Part shown: piece after piece, positions 38,435 to 48,160 of the stretch
Layout: every line of letters starts with the position of its first letter
Numbering within the stretch: position 1 is the stretch's first letter
Assembly (NCBI RefSeq): GCF_005080825.1
Contig: NZ_CP034852.1
Location: 74,203-138,202, forward strand
Direction: 5' to 3'
Source: Buchnera aphidicola (Thelaxes californica)
GTDB lineage: Bacteria; Pseudomonadota; Gammaproteobacteria; Enterobacterales; Enterobacteriaceae
DNA: 64,000 nt
Notes under the pieces: model-generated
The model's input: the letters and a program-made list of their open reading frames with translations, nothing else
Databases searched by the model: none
Told to the model about the DNA's origin: nothing
Position numbers and translations under genes: made by a program

Positions 38435-38980
38435 ATTAAAGGTATAAAACGCAATACATTCACAAAACCTAATCGTATTAATAATGAAATTACTCAAGTC
38501 GCTGAAGTGCGTTTAACTGGTGTTGATGGTGATCAGTTAGGAATTTGTAGTTTCAAAGATGCTTTAGCACAATCAGATCAATTAGGATTAGATTTAGTAG
38601 AAATTAGCCCAAATGCTATTCCTCCAGTTTGTCGAATTATGGATTATGGAAAATTTTTATATCAAAAAAGTAAATCTTTTAAAGAACAAAAAAAAAAACA
38701 AAAAGTGATTCAAATTAAAGAAATAAAGTTTCGACCTAGTACGGAAGAAGGAGATTATCAAGTTAAATTAAAAAGTATTATTAAATTTTTAGAAGAAGGA
38801 AATAAAGTAAAAATTACATTGCGTTTTCGAGGTAGAGAAATGGCACATCAACATATTGGAATTAATATTTTAAGTAGAGTAAAAAATGATTTGAAAAATA
38901 TTTCCATAGTTGAATCTTTTCCCCTGAGAATTGAAGGTCGACAAATGATTATGATTTTAATACCAAAGAAAAATAATTAA
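38435..38980 (+). CDS. infC: Translation initiation factor IF-3, AUU start
   Basis: IF3 keeps ribosomal subunits apart and checks the start codon. The frame has no ATG at its head. Reading from the ATT at 38435 gives 181 residues starting [16 protein letters not shown], which matches E. coli IF3 from its own AUU start; GGGAGG at 38421-38426 is 8 nt upstream. A GTG at 38507 would remove the first helix. The AUU start allows IF3 to repress its own synthesis in E. coli, so this control looks preserved. [12 protein letters not shown] and EGRQMIMIL mark the C-terminal domain. Confidence 0.96.
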   Translation: MKGIKRNTFTKPNRINNEITQVAEVRLTGVDGDQLGICSFKDALAQSDQLGLDLVEISPNAIPPVCRIMDYGKFLYQKSKSFKEQKKKQKVIQIKEIKFRPSTEEGDYQVKLKSIIKFLEEGNKVKITLRFRGREMAHQHIGINILSRVKNDLKNISIVESFPLRIEGRQMIMILIPKKNN

Positions 38981-39046
38981 TATTTTAAAGATGTTAACAA
39001 TTATTTAAATATAAAAAATAAATTATATATAACATGGAATGTCAAT

Positions 39047-39244
39047 ATGCCTAAAATTAAAACATTGCGTAGTGCATATAAACGATTTAAAAAAACCGCT
39101 TCCGGTTCTTTTAAATGTAAGAAAACTAATTTACGTCATATTCTTACTAAAAAAAGTAGTAAATATAAACGTAATTTGCGTGCAAAAGTTATCATTTCAA
39201 AATCTAATCATAATTCAGTCAAATTATTTTTACCATATGTATAA
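39047..39244 (+). CDS. rpmI: 50S ribosomal protein L35
   Basis: L35 belongs to the large ribosomal subunit. It has 65 residues (E. coli 65). [22 protein letters not shown] and [15 protein letters not shown] are the family signatures (shown in part). It lies between infC and rplT in the conserved infC-rpmI-rplT operon. In E. coli L20 represses translation of this gene through an upstream mRNA pseudoknot; I cannot verify that structure here. Confidence 0.95.
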   Translation: MPKIKTLRSAYKRFKKTASGSFKCKKTNLRHILTKKSSKYKRNLRAKVIISKSNHNSVKLFLPYV

Positions 39245-39282
39245 ATTATTAAATCTTTTTTTTTATAGAAGGAAAAGTATAT

Positions 39283-39645
39283 ATGACCCGTGTTAAAAGA
39301 GGTGTTGTTGCTCATGCTCGTCATAAAAAAATTTTAAAAAAAGCAAAAGGGTATTATGGTGCTCGTTCGAGAGTGTATAGAGTAGCTAATCAAGCAGTTA
39401 TTAAAGCGGGTCAGTATGCTTACCGTGATCGTCGTCAAAAAAAACGCATATTTCGTCAGTTATGGATTACTCGTATTAATGCTGCTGCTCGAAATAATAA
39501 TGTTTCATATAGCAAATTGATATTTGCATTAAAAAATTCTTCGATTATTATTAATCGTAAAATTTTATCAGACCTAGCTATTTTTGATAAAATAGCTTTT
39601 TCTGAATTAGTAAAAAAGTCACAATCAGATTTAAAGATTATTTAA
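39283..39645 (+). CDS. rplT: 50S ribosomal protein L20
   Basis: L20 is an early assembly protein binding 23S rRNA and the operon's own regulator in E. coli. It has 120 residues (E. coli 118). [20 protein letters not shown], the arginine-rich YRDRRQKKR helix and [11 protein letters not shown] are conserved. GAAGGA lies upstream of the ATG. A hairpin follows before pheS. Confidence 0.96.
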   Translation: MTRVKRGVVAHARHKKILKKAKGYYGARSRVYRVANQAVIKAGQYAYRDRRQKKRIFRQLWITRINAAARNNNVSYSKLIFALKNSSIIINRKILSDLAIFDKIAFSELVKKSQSDLKII

Positions 39646-39668
39646 TTTTTAAACTAAATAATATTACG

Positions 39669-39689
39669 TGGGAGTAAATATAACTCCCA
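39669..39689 (+). terminator. G-C-containing hairpin between rplT and pheS
   Basis: TGGGAGT (39669-39675) pairs with ACTCCCA (39683-39689), 7 bp, with a 7-nt loop. Four G-C pairs in a row are rare in this genome's intergenic DNA. No T-run follows directly. In E. coli this gap holds the pheM leader and attenuator; no Phe-rich leader peptide is seen here. Confidence 0.45.
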
Positions 39690-39821
39690 TTGTAATAATT
39701 ATTGAAATTAATAAAAGAGTATATAATAAAAATTATGAATAAAATAGTATACTATTTGATTTTATTTTTATAAACAGCAATATATAGTTATAAAATTATA
39801 TATTTTTAATAAGAGAAAATT

Positions 39822-40817
39822 ATGTTTTTTGATCATTCTTTTTTAATTAAATTTGAAAAAAAAATTAACAAGATTACTACTTGGAAAGAATTAGATACAT
39901 TACGTATTCAATATTTAGGTAAAAAAGGTTATATTTTTCATTTAATGCAATCTTTAAAACAAGTTTCGAAAGAAAAAAAAAAACAATTAGGTCTTAAAAT
40001 CAATTTTTTTAAAAATTTTATAAAAAATAAAATAAGATTAAAAAAAAATAAAATAGATGTATTAGATGTTCAAAATGAATTACAAAAATCTTCCATTGAT
40101 GTAACATTACCTGGTCGTGGTGCTTATTTTGGTTCGTTACATCCTATTACTGTTGCTATAGGTGATATAGAAAATTTTTTCTTAAATTTAGGTTTTTCAA
40201 TAACTTCTGGACCTGAAATTGAAGATGTATATCATAATTTTGATGCTTTAAATATTCCGATTAACCATCCAGCTCGTAATCAAAATGATACTTTTTGGAT
40301 AAATAAAAAAATATTGTTGCGTACTCAAACATCTAGTGTTCAAATTCGAGCCATGGAACGAAGGCAACCTCCTATTCGAATGATTTCTTACGGTAAAGTA
40401 TATCGTAATGATTACGATTCAACTCATACTCCAATGTTTCATCAATTAGAAGGTTTAGTAATAGAGAAAAATTTAAATTTTTCAAATTTAAAGTATTTAT
40501 TATTTAATTTTATACAAAATTTTTTTAAAAAAAAAGTAAAGACAAGATTTAGAAGTGCTTATTTTCCATTTACTTTACCTTCCGCTGAAATAGATATTTT
40601 TAGAAAAAATGATGATAAAAAATCTGAATGGTTAGAGATATTAGGATGTGGAATGGTTCATCCTAATGTTTTAAAAGAAATGGGAGTGAAGAATAATTTA
40701 TATTCAGCTTTTGCTTTTGGAATAGGTATAGAACGTATAATAATGTTACGTTATGGTATAATAGATTTACGTTCATTTTTTCAGAATGATTTAAGTTTTC
40801 TTCAACAATTTAAATAA
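39822..40817 (+). CDS. pheS: Phenylalanyl-tRNA synthetase alpha chain
   Basis: Catalytic subunit of the (alpha-beta)2 class II enzyme. It has 331 residues (E. coli 327). The N-terminal coiled-coil (1-90) is lysine-rich. Motif 2 region RTQTSSVQIRAM, YRNDYDSTHTPMFHQLEG and motif 3 AFGIGIERIIMLRYGI are fully conserved. It is followed after 21 bp by pheT. The conserved alpha chain contrasts with the partly decayed beta chain. Confidence 0.96.
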   Translation: MFFDHSFLIKFEKKINKITTWKELDTLRIQYLGKKGYIFHLMQSLKQVSKEKKKQLGLKINFFKNFIKNKIRLKKNKIDVLDVQNELQKSSIDVTLPGRGAYFGSLHPITVAIGDIENFFLNLGFSITSGPEIEDVYHNFDALNIPINHPARNQNDTFWINKKILLRTQTSSVQIRAMERRQPPIRMISYGKVYRNDYDSTHTPMFHQLEGLVIEKNLNFSNLKYLLFNFIQNFFKKKVKTRFRSAYFPFTLPSAEIDIFRKNDDKKSEWLEILGCGMVHPNVLKEMGVKNNLYSAFAFGIGIERIIMLRYGIIDLRSFFQNDLSFLQQFK

Positions 40818-40838
40818 TGTTATATAGGTTTTAGAAAA

Positions 40839-43235
40839 ATGAAATTTAGTGAAGCATGGTTGAAAAAAAAATTTAATTTATTTTTTATTCGTACTGATAT
40901 TTTATGTCAACAATTAACACAATGTGGATTTGAAGTTGAAGAAGTAGTACATGATACAGGAATAGATGATCAAATAATTGTAGGTAAAATTTTGTCTGTT
41001 GAACGACAAATAAAAAAAAAAAATGTTTTTTTATATAAAATATTAATTGGAAATAATATAGTAGTTAAAATAATTTCTGATCTATTTGAATTAAATTGTT
41101 TTAATAAAGTTGCAGTAATGTTGGATAGTAATCTAAATATAGAAAATAATAAAAATGTACAAATAAAAAAATTTTGTAGTTATTCAGATTTACATTTAAT
41201 GTATGGAACTAATAGAATAATATTATTTCCTAATAATGCACAACCGGGAGAACTTGTAAAAAAGTATTTTATAAAAAAAAATAATAATATAATTAAAGTT
41301 AATATACCTCCTAATCGTTCAGATGTAATAAGTTTATTAGGTTTGGCGAGAGAATTATCTTCTTTTAATAATATAAATTTACCTGTTTTACCATCTTATT
41401 GTATAAGAGAACAAATAAATTGTAAATTAAAAATTAATATAGAAAAAGATAGTGGTTGTAAAAGATATATTGGTAGAATTATTAAAAATATTAATGCTCA
41501 AGTCACGACTCCTTTTTGGATGCAAGAAAGGTTGAGAAATTCTGGTGTATATACAGAAAATGTTATTTTAGATATTATTAATTATGTATTGATTGAAATA
41601 GGTGAACCTGTTCATATTATTAATATTGACAATAATTTTGATGATTTAAACATCACAAAAAATAAAAAAATAGAAAATGTAATATTACCGAATGGTGTTG
41701 CAATTTCTTTAAAAACTAATATTTCAATTATTTCTCAAAAAAATAAAATTTTATTATTATCTAATAATATTAATTTACAATGTTCATCTGTGAAATTAAA
41801 TACAAAGAATATTTTTATAGGTTCTGCTTGTTTAACTTCTCATCAATTGTCACAAAATTGTTTTCAATATGATATGTTAGATCGAAATGAATTATATATT
41901 TATAAAAGGTCTGTTAATATTATACAACAAGAACATAGTGTGAATTATACAACTTTTTTAATTCATAAAATTTGTGGAGGAGAAATAGGACCGTTATCTT
42001 ATAGTAAGAATATTACATATCATAATAATAATCATTCTAAAAAAATTTTTTTATGTCATGTTTATTTAAACAAAATATTAGGTTTTTTTGTTAATGCTAC
42101 TGATATATATAATATTTTTTTTTATTTAGGTTATAATATTGTTTTTTTTAAAACAGGTTGGTTCATGATTCCCCCTTATTGGAGGAAAGATGTATATTTA
42201 CAAGAAGATTTAATTGCTGATTTTATTCGATTGTATGGTTATGATAAAATTCCCATGAATATTTTACCTAATAATAATTTTAATATTCAGAAAAATATAT
42301 CTTGTAGTGACAAATATAATTTTGATTATAGTAAAAATTTAAAGTTAATATTAATGAGTAGAGGTTATTCTGAAGTAATTAATTATTCTTTTATTAATCC
42401 AGATATGCAATATTTGTTTAATCCTAATATTCATCCTTTAATGATTAAAAATCCTATATCAAAAGATATGTCTTCGATGCGTTGTACTTTGTGGATAGGT
42501 TTAATTATATCCGCTTTATATAATCAAAAAAGACAAAAATTTTTTTTACGTTTATTTGAAATAGGATTATGTTTTATTCCTAATAAAAAAGAATTATTAC
42601 AATCTAATCAGATTAGATGTTTATCTGGTTTAATTACTGGATTAAATTTTTCAATCCATTGGAACGAAAAAAATAAAAATGTAGATTTTTATCATATAAA
42701 AGGTGATATAGAAGCTTTGTTAATATATTGTGGAATTAAAGAAAAAGTGCAATTTGTTCCAAAACCAATTTTTGGGTTAAATCCTAATATAAGTGCTTAT
42801 ATTTATTTAAATGAAAAAAAAATTGGAAAAATAGGAGCTTTAGATTTGTTGTTAGAAAAAAAGTTTTGTTTTAAAAATTCTGTTTTTTTATTTGAATTAT
42901 TTTTAGATAAAATTTCATTTTTTTCTATAGAAAAAGTGAAAAAAATTAAATATTTTCCACGAAGTCAAAGAGATATTTCTATTATTATATCAAAATCCGT
43001 TACTTATGCATCTATATTGCGTTCATGTAAAAAAAGCATTGGTAATGAAGAAATAGAATTTAATGTATTTGATGTATATCAAGGTAATCATATTGAATCA
43101 GGAAAAAAAAGTATTTCTATTAATTTGTTATTTTTAAATCTTAAAGGTGATTTAAATGAAAAAAAAATTAATATTTTAGTCAATAATATTTTGTCCGTTT
43201 TAAAAAATGATTTTAACGCAGTTTTAAGAACATAA
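40839..43235 (+). CDS. pheT: Phenylalanyl-tRNA synthetase beta chain with eroded editing and OB domains
   Basis: It has 798 residues (E. coli 795), so no domain has been cut out. Core parts are good: PPNRSDVISLLGLARELS, PYWRKDVYLQEDLIADFIRLYGYDKIP (in part), NPISKDMSSMR and the C-terminal anticodon domain from FPRSQRDI. The B3/B4 editing module, which clears Tyr-tRNA-Phe, has lost its landmarks: the GGIFGG..SGV segment reads SNNINLQCSSV (residues 308-318), the LLECAFF glutamate is gone, and HTDASHRYERG is replaced by DRNELYIYKRS. Only His259 remains. The N-terminal tRNA-binding OB domain also lacks HPNADKL and CGAPN. Confidence 0.93.
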   Translation: MKFSEAWLKKKFNLFFIRTDILCQQLTQCGFEVEEVVHDTGIDDQIIVGKILSVERQIKKKNVFLYKILIGNNIVVKIISDLFELNCFNKVAVMLDSNLNIENNKNVQIKKFCSYSDLHLMYGTNRIILFPNNAQPGELVKKYFIKKNNNIIKVNIPPNRSDVISLLGLARELSSFNNINLPVLPSYCIREQINCKLKINIEKDSGCKRYIGRIIKNINAQVTTPFWMQERLRNSGVYTENVILDIINYVLIEIGEPVHIINIDNNFDDLNITKNKKIENVILPNGVAISLKTNISIISQKNKILLLSNNINLQCSSVKLNTKNIFIGSACLTSHQLSQNCFQYDMLDRNELYIYKRSVNIIQQEHSVNYTTFLIHKICGGEIGPLSYSKNITYHNNNHSKKIFLCHVYLNKILGFFVNATDIYNIFFYLGYNIVFFKTGWFMIPPYWRKDVYLQEDLIADFIRLYGYDKIPMNILPNNNFNIQKNISCSDKYNFDYSKNLKLILMSRGYSEVINYSFINPDMQYLFNPNIHPLMIKNPISKDMSSMRCTLWIGLIISALYNQKRQKFFLRLFEIGLCFIPNKKELLQSNQIRCLSGLITGLNFSIHWNEKNKNVDFYHIKGDIEALLIYCGIKEKVQFVPKPIFGLNPNISAYIYLNEKKIGKIGALDLLLEKKFCFKNSVFLFELFLDKISFFSIEKVKKIKYFPRSQRDISIIISKSVTYASILRSCKKSIGNEEIEFNVFDVYQGNHIESGKKSISINLLFLNLKGDLNEKKINILVNNILSVLKNDFNAVLRT

Positions 43236-43449
43236 TTATATTATAATATATAAAATTTTATATATATTAATAATATTAACAGTTGAACTTTTTATGTATT
43301 TTGTTTATGTGTATATAAACATTAATAATGTAAGTTATTTATTAACATTACATAATATGAATAAATAAAAGTGAAATATTTTTATTATAATAACAATAAT
43401 TGTTTAATAAATTGCTGTGATTTATGATATAAAATAATAAATGTTATGT

Positions 43450-43506
43450 TTATGAATAATTATTGTAATAATTATATTATTTTAATAATTATTCATAATT
43501 TTTTTT
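43450..43506 (+). terminator. AT-rich intrinsic terminator after pheT
   Basis: A 15-bp perfect stem (43450-43464 with 43484-43498), a 19-nt loop and eight T directly after (43499-43506). It lies 215 nt past the pheT stop, in a 322 bp gap before the convergent glyS end. Orientation fits pheT. Otherwise the gap 43236-43557 holds nothing I can name; ihfA, which follows pheT in E. coli, is absent. Confidence 0.5.
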
Positions 43507-43557
43507 GTGTTAATCTTTGTTGATAATATAGTTTTTTTTTACAATTATTAATATTTT

Positions 43558-45630
43558 TTATGTTCCAATAATGAAAAAATCGAAATCTAACATTTTTAAA
43601 AAAATTTTTTTTATTTCTTTAATTAAAGTTAAACGATTTAAATAAATTTTTATATTTTCATCTTTAATATATATTTTTTTAAAAAAAGTATCGATGTAAA
43701 AAATTAACTGAGATAATTTCTTTAAAATTTCTAAATATTCTTTTTTTAATAGCAAATCATTAATTATTTGATTGATTTGTTTAATTTTTTTATATAGAGA
43801 TATTTCTAATTCATGTTTTAATAATACAATATTAACTTTTTTTAAAAATATTATATTTTTATTTTTTTTTAAAATGTTTGAAACTCGTTTATATGTAATG
43901 ATTAAATTTGAAAACATTTCGCTGTTATAAAGTTCATGTATAGCTTCAATTCTTTGAGAAGCATCAAAAGGATTATTGTTACAATATTTTAAAATAGAAT
44001 TTATGATTTTTCGATTAACATTTTTTTTTTTATATAAAAAATATAAACGATTAAACATAAAATGTAATATATTATCTTTTATTTTTTTTGAATTTTTATA
44101 ATTATACAAATATAAATTTTTTGTTATTAATTTTTTTAGATTAATAGATATTTTTTTTTCTATTAAAATTCTCATAATTCCAATAGATAATCTTTTAATT
44201 TTAAAAGGGTCATGATGAGATTTAGTATTTTCTCCTACTATATATAATCCTACAATAGTATCAATTTTATCAGAAATAGATAATAAACATCCAATTTCAC
44301 TTTTAGGTAAAATATCATCAAAGAAATTTGGATAATAATGTTCTTGAATTGCTTGAGCTACCTTTATATTTTCTCCATTTTGTAATGCATAATATTTTCC
44401 GACAAGCCCTTGCATTTCTGGAAATTCAAAAATTAAATGGCTTACTAAGTCACATTTTGATAATAAAGCTGCTCTAACTGCATGATGTATTTTTTTTTTA
44501 ATATGATCATATGTCCATTTTATTAAATGATAAATTCGAATAGTTTTATCATATAATGTACCAAGTGTTTGTTGAAATATAACTTTTTTTAATATTTTAA
44601 GATTATCAATGAGTTTAACATGTTTATCTTGATTTAAAAAAAATACAATGTCAGATAATTTAGCATGTATGACTTGTTGATATCCAAAAATTATTTTTTT
44701 GTTATTAGAAGATAATATATTAGTAACTATAAGAAAATAGTTACTAAGTTTTTGATTAATATATATTGGAATATTTTTTTGATATACTTGCAATATATAT
44801 ATAATTATTTCTTGAGGAATATTTAGAAATTTTGGATCAAATTTTCCTAATAACACATCAGGATATTCAATTAAAGCGTTTATTTCTTCTAAAAACAGAG
44901 AATTGATTTTAATTTCTCCTTTAATCATTTGTACTGCATGTGACATTCTTTGTTTTAATATTTTTTTTCTTTTATTAAAATCTACTATTACCATTCCTTT
45001 TTCAATTAATGTATTTAAATATTCTTGAGGATTTTTTAAATGAATTTTTTTGTTATACATTAAGTGATGTCCATACGTGAAATTTTTAGATATTAATCCA
45101 AACATTTTTAATTTTAATACTGATTTATCTAATAATGCTAAAATATTTCTTACTGGACGAATAAAAGAAGATATATTTTCTTTCCACCTCATTTTTTTTT
45201 TAAAATTAATATTTTTAATAGAATTTTGAATAATTTTAGAAAGAAATGGTTCAATATTTTGTTTTTGTTCAAAAGATTTTTGTGCAATATGTTTTTTATG
45301 GTTTTTTTCCAAAAAATATATTTTTTTTTCATCAATTTTATTTTTTTGTAACCATGATAAACCTACTTTATTAAAAGTATTATCCTTATTCATTACATAT
45401 TCAATTGGAGGACCTATGATTGTTTTAGTCTTCATAAATCTTATTGTTTTCATTTGATTAATTGTAATTGCTATTCTCCTTGTGGAAGCATACCATTCTA
45501 ATTTTTCATAATTTATTTTTAATTTTTTTAATTCATTCATAACATTATAATAAAAAGATAATGCAATATTTTTTAGTTCTTTATGAGGTATATCTTCTAT
45601 ATATATTTCTACTAAAAGTGTTTTTTTCAT
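43558..45630 (-). CDS. glyS: Glycyl-tRNA synthetase beta chain
   Basis: The large tRNA-binding subunit of the bacterial alpha2-beta2 enzyme. It has 690 residues (E. coli 689). It starts LLVEIYIEDIPHKELK; PVRNILALLD, GHHLMYNKKI, YPDVLLGKF, KCDLVSHLIFEFPEMQGLVG and ISDKIDTIVGLY match the family. The C-terminal anticodon part is highly lysine- and isoleucine-rich but keeps FDASQRIEAIHEL. It is 31 bp downstream of glyQ on the same strand. Confidence 0.94.
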   Translation of the reverse strand: MKKTLLVEIYIEDIPHKELKNIALSFYYNVMNELKKLKINYEKLEWYASTRRIAITINQMKTIRFMKTKTIIGPPIEYVMNKDNTFNKVGLSWLQKNKIDEKKIYFLEKNHKKHIAQKSFEQKQNIEPFLSKIIQNSIKNINFKKKMRWKENISSFIRPVRNILALLDKSVLKLKMFGLISKNFTYGHHLMYNKKIHLKNPQEYLNTLIEKGMVIVDFNKRKKILKQRMSHAVQMIKGEIKINSLFLEEINALIEYPDVLLGKFDPKFLNIPQEIIIYILQVYQKNIPIYINQKLSNYFLIVTNILSSNNKKIIFGYQQVIHAKLSDIVFFLNQDKHVKLIDNLKILKKVIFQQTLGTLYDKTIRIYHLIKWTYDHIKKKIHHAVRAALLSKCDLVSHLIFEFPEMQGLVGKYYALQNGENIKVAQAIQEHYYPNFFDDILPKSEIGCLLSISDKIDTIVGLYIVGENTKSHHDPFKIKRLSIGIMRILIEKKISINLKKLITKNLYLYNYKNSKKIKDNILHFMFNRLYFLYKKKNVNRKIINSILKYCNNNPFDASQRIEAIHELYNSEMFSNLIITYKRVSNILKKNKNIIFLKKVNIVLLKHELEISLYKKIKQINQIINDLLLKKEYLEILKKLSQLIFYIDTFFKKIYIKDENIKIYLNRLTLIKEIKKIFLKMLDFDFFIIGT

Positions 45631-45661
45631 TATTTTTTTCTTTGTTTATTAAAAAATGTAT

Positions 45662-46540
45662 TTATGAGTATTTATTTAAATAAATGGTAGCAGCTAATTT
45701 TGATAACATTCTTAATTGAAGAATATATTTTTGTCGTTCTGTAACAGAAAATATTTTTTTTGCTTCTATTAAATTAAAATTATGGTTTGCATATAAAAAA
45801 TGTTCATAAGCTGGAAAAATTAAAGGATTTTTTAATGTTAATAATCTTTTACATTCTTTCTTATGTAATTGAAAAAGATTTATAAGCAATTTTGTATCTG
45901 AATAAATAAAATTGTATTGTGATTGTTCTTTTTCATTTTTGTAAAATAAATCTCGATATGTTATGGTATAGTTTTTATTATTCATCCATATACAATCATA
46001 TATACTTTTTTTATTTTGAATGTGCATACATATTCTTTCCAATCCATAAGTAATTTCAACAGTAACTGGATTACATTCTGTACCTCCTACATTTTGAAAG
46101 TATGTAAATTGTGTAATTTCCATACCATTAATCCAAACTTCCCACCCTACTCCAGATGCACCTAAAGTTGGATTTTCCCAATTATCTTCTATAAATCGTA
46201 TATCATTCATTTCTAATGAAATATTAATTTTTTTTAAAGAATTTAAGTACATTTCTTGAATATTTATTGGAGCAGGTTTAATTACTAATTGTAATTGATA
46301 ATAATATTGTAATCGATTAGGATTGATTCCATACCTTCCGTCAGAAGGTCTACGACAAGGTTGAACATAAATATTAGAATAGGGATTAGGACCAATAGAT
46401 TTAAAAAAAGTTTCTGGATGAAATGTTCCAGCCCCTACTGGAGTATCAATTGATTGTAATGGAATAACTCCTTTTTTATTCCAAAAATTAATTAAAGTTT
46501 GTAAAATATCCCAAAAATTTTTTTTTTTATTTATTAACAT
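45662..46540 (-). CDS. glyQ: Glycyl-tRNA synthetase alpha chain
   Basis: Catalytic class II subunit. It has 292 residues (E. coli 303; the C-terminus is shorter). TPVGAGTFHPETFF, QPCRRPSDGRYGINPNRLQ, GASGVGWEVWINGMEITQFTYFQ (in part) and GLERICMHIQ are conserved. AGGA lies 8-11 nt before the ATG. First gene of the glyQS pair, divergent from nfo. Confidence 0.95.
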   Translation of the reverse strand: MLINKKKNFWDILQTLINFWNKKGVIPLQSIDTPVGAGTFHPETFFKSIGPNPYSNIYVQPCRRPSDGRYGINPNRLQYYYQLQLVIKPAPINIQEMYLNSLKKINISLEMNDIRFIEDNWENPTLGASGVGWEVWINGMEITQFTYFQNVGGTECNPVTVEITYGLERICMHIQNKKSIYDCIWMNNKNYTITYRDLFYKNEKEQSQYNFIYSDTKLLINLFQLHKKECKRLLTLKNPLIFPAYEHFLYANHNFNLIEAKKIFSVTERQKYILQLRMLSKLAATIYLNKYS

Positions 46541-46758
46541 AGTATTCCTGAATATATATTAAAAATTTTACAAAGTATAAAAATTATTAATATTAATAAA
46601 TATTTTTAATATTAATAAAAGTATTGATATAATATATATATTATATGATATATAAATTTTATTTTTATTAATTAAATAGTATACAATTTAATTGTAATCT
46701 AATAGTATTAATATATATATATTTTTTTTAAAAATAAAATTCACAATATTATATTCAA

Positions 46759-46789
46759 TTATTTTGATATACGATTTACATCAAAATAA
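46759..46789. promoter_or_regulatory. Hairpin in the glyQ-nfo divergent region
   Basis: TTATTTTGAT (46759-46768) pairs with ATCAAAATAA (46780-46789), 10 bp with an 11-nt loop, ending 36 nt before the nfo ATG. It may overlap a promoter or leader. The rest of the 285 bp gap is plain AT-rich sequence. Confidence 0.3.
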
Positions 46790-46825
46790 AAAATGTATTT
46801 ATTAATTTAATTAAATAAGGTATGT

Positions 46826-47665
46826 ATGAGATATTTAGGTTTTCATGTAAGTGCTGTAGGAGGTCCACTCAAAGCATTAAAAAGAGCGTATCAATTAAAA
46901 TCTACTGCATTTTCTTTTTTTACTAAAAATCAAAGAAAATGGAAATCTAAAAAATTAAGTGAAAACAGTATTATTAGTTTTAAAAAAGCATGTAAAAAAT
47001 ATGCTTATAATAATAATCAAATTTTACCTCATAGTAGTTATTTAATTAATCTAGGACATCCAAAGAAACTTTTTTTAGAAAAATCAAGACAATCTTTTAT
47101 AGATGAATTAAATAGATGTTTACAATTAGGTTTATTATATTTGAATGTACATCCTGGTAATCATTTAAAAAAAGTTTCTGAGGAAAAATGTTTAGAAATT
47201 ATTTCTAAATCCATTAATATATCTTGTGAAACAGTTAAAAACATTATTGTGGTTATTGAGAATACTGCAGGACAAGGAAGTAGTGTAGGTTATAATTTTT
47301 CTCATTTATCTAATATTATTTCTAATATAAAAGATAAAAATCGTGTAGGAGTATGTTTAGATACTTGTCATTTATTTGCATCTGGTTATGATCTTAGTTC
47401 AGAATATTCTTGTGATAAAGTGTTGGAAGATTTTGATCAAATAGTTGGTATTAAATATTTAAAAGGTATACATTTAAATGATGCAAAATCACTTTTTAAT
47501 AGTAGAGTTGATAGACATCATAGTTTAGGTTATGGAAATATTGGAGTATCACTGTTTAAATGGGTAATGAATAATAAAAATTTTTTTCATATTCCAATTA
47601 TTATAGAAAGTATTAACTCCAATTTATGGGAAAAAGAAATTAAATGGCTTCGTTCACTTATTTAG
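46826..47665 (+). CDS. nfo: Endonuclease IV
   Basis: Three-zinc AP endonuclease that cuts at abasic sites in base excision repair. It has 279 residues (E. coli 285). Metal ligands lie in HSSYLINLGHP, LNVHPGNHL, VIENTAGQGS, CLDTCHLFASGYDL, HLNDAK...DRHHSLGYG and IIES. AAGG precedes the ATG by about 6 nt. Retention of nfo as the AP endonuclease is usual in these symbionts. Confidence 0.95.
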   Translation: MRYLGFHVSAVGGPLKALKRAYQLKSTAFSFFTKNQRKWKSKKLSENSIISFKKACKKYAYNNNQILPHSSYLINLGHPKKLFLEKSRQSFIDELNRCLQLGLLYLNVHPGNHLKKVSEEKCLEIISKSINISCETVKNIIVVIENTAGQGSSVGYNFSHLSNIISNIKDKNRVGVCLDTCHLFASGYDLSSEYSCDKVLEDFDQIVGIKYLKGIHLNDAKSLFNSRVDRHHSLGYGNIGVSLFKWVMNNKNFFHIPIIIESINSNLWEKEIKWLRSLI

Positions 47666-47726
47666 TTTTCTTATTGTATATTTCTAACATTAATTTTTTA
47701 GTACAAAAATAAAAAAGGAAAATATC

Positions 47727-47780
47727 ATGATATCATTATGTATTAGTTTATTTTTTGTTATGTTAGAAAGATGTCCATAA
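47727..47780 (+). other. 17-codon micro-ORF with a good ribosome binding site
   Basis: AAAGGA lies 7-12 nt before an ATG that opens a 17-residue frame (MISLCISLFFVMLERCP). It sits in the 207 bp between nfo and rplY. The spacing is that of a translated gene, but the length is too short for any family call. It could be a leader peptide, the head of a lost gene, or chance. Confidence 0.2.
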
Positions 47781-47872
47781 ATTTATATAGAATTATATAA
47801 AAAAAATTATTTAAAATAATATAAATCAATTGTATTTTAAAATATATTTATATATATTTGTATGGAAAAAAT

Positions 47873-48160
47873 ATGTTAGTTATCTTTGCAGAAAAGCGAA
47901 TAAAAATAGGAAAAAGTTCTAGTCGTTTTTTGAGAAATCAAAATAAAATTCCGGCTATAATTTATGGAAAAAAAATAATTCCTGTATATATTTCAATTAA
48001 TCAAAATATTTTTTCTAAAGTTGAAAATACTTTACATTTTGATAAAAATAATATCAATTTAAATATTGATAATATCATTAATTATGTAGTAAAAATAAAA
48101 GAAGTGCAAAGACACCCTTTTAAAAAAAAATTATTACATATTGATTTTTTGTTAAAGTAA
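47873..48160 (+). CDS. rplY: 50S ribosomal protein L25
   Basis: L25 binds 5S rRNA. A frame opens at 47858, but the ATG at 47873 has TGGA 6-9 nt upstream and gives 95 residues (E. coli 94). PAIIYGKK in the centre and VQRHPFKKKLLHIDFL at the end are diagnostic. The middle is diverged. Hairpins lie at its stop codon, then the odd tRNA. Confidence 0.92.
   Translation: MLVIFAEKRIKIGKSSSRFLRNQNKIPAIIYGKKIIPVYISINQNIFSKVENTLHFDKNNINLNIDNIINYVVKIKEVQRHPFKKKLLHIDFLLK

Noticed and set aside
39736-39774. 12-codon frame before pheS as a pheM-like leader peptide
   Set aside because: It has one Phe only, no run of Phe codons, and no attenuator hairpin with T-run after it.
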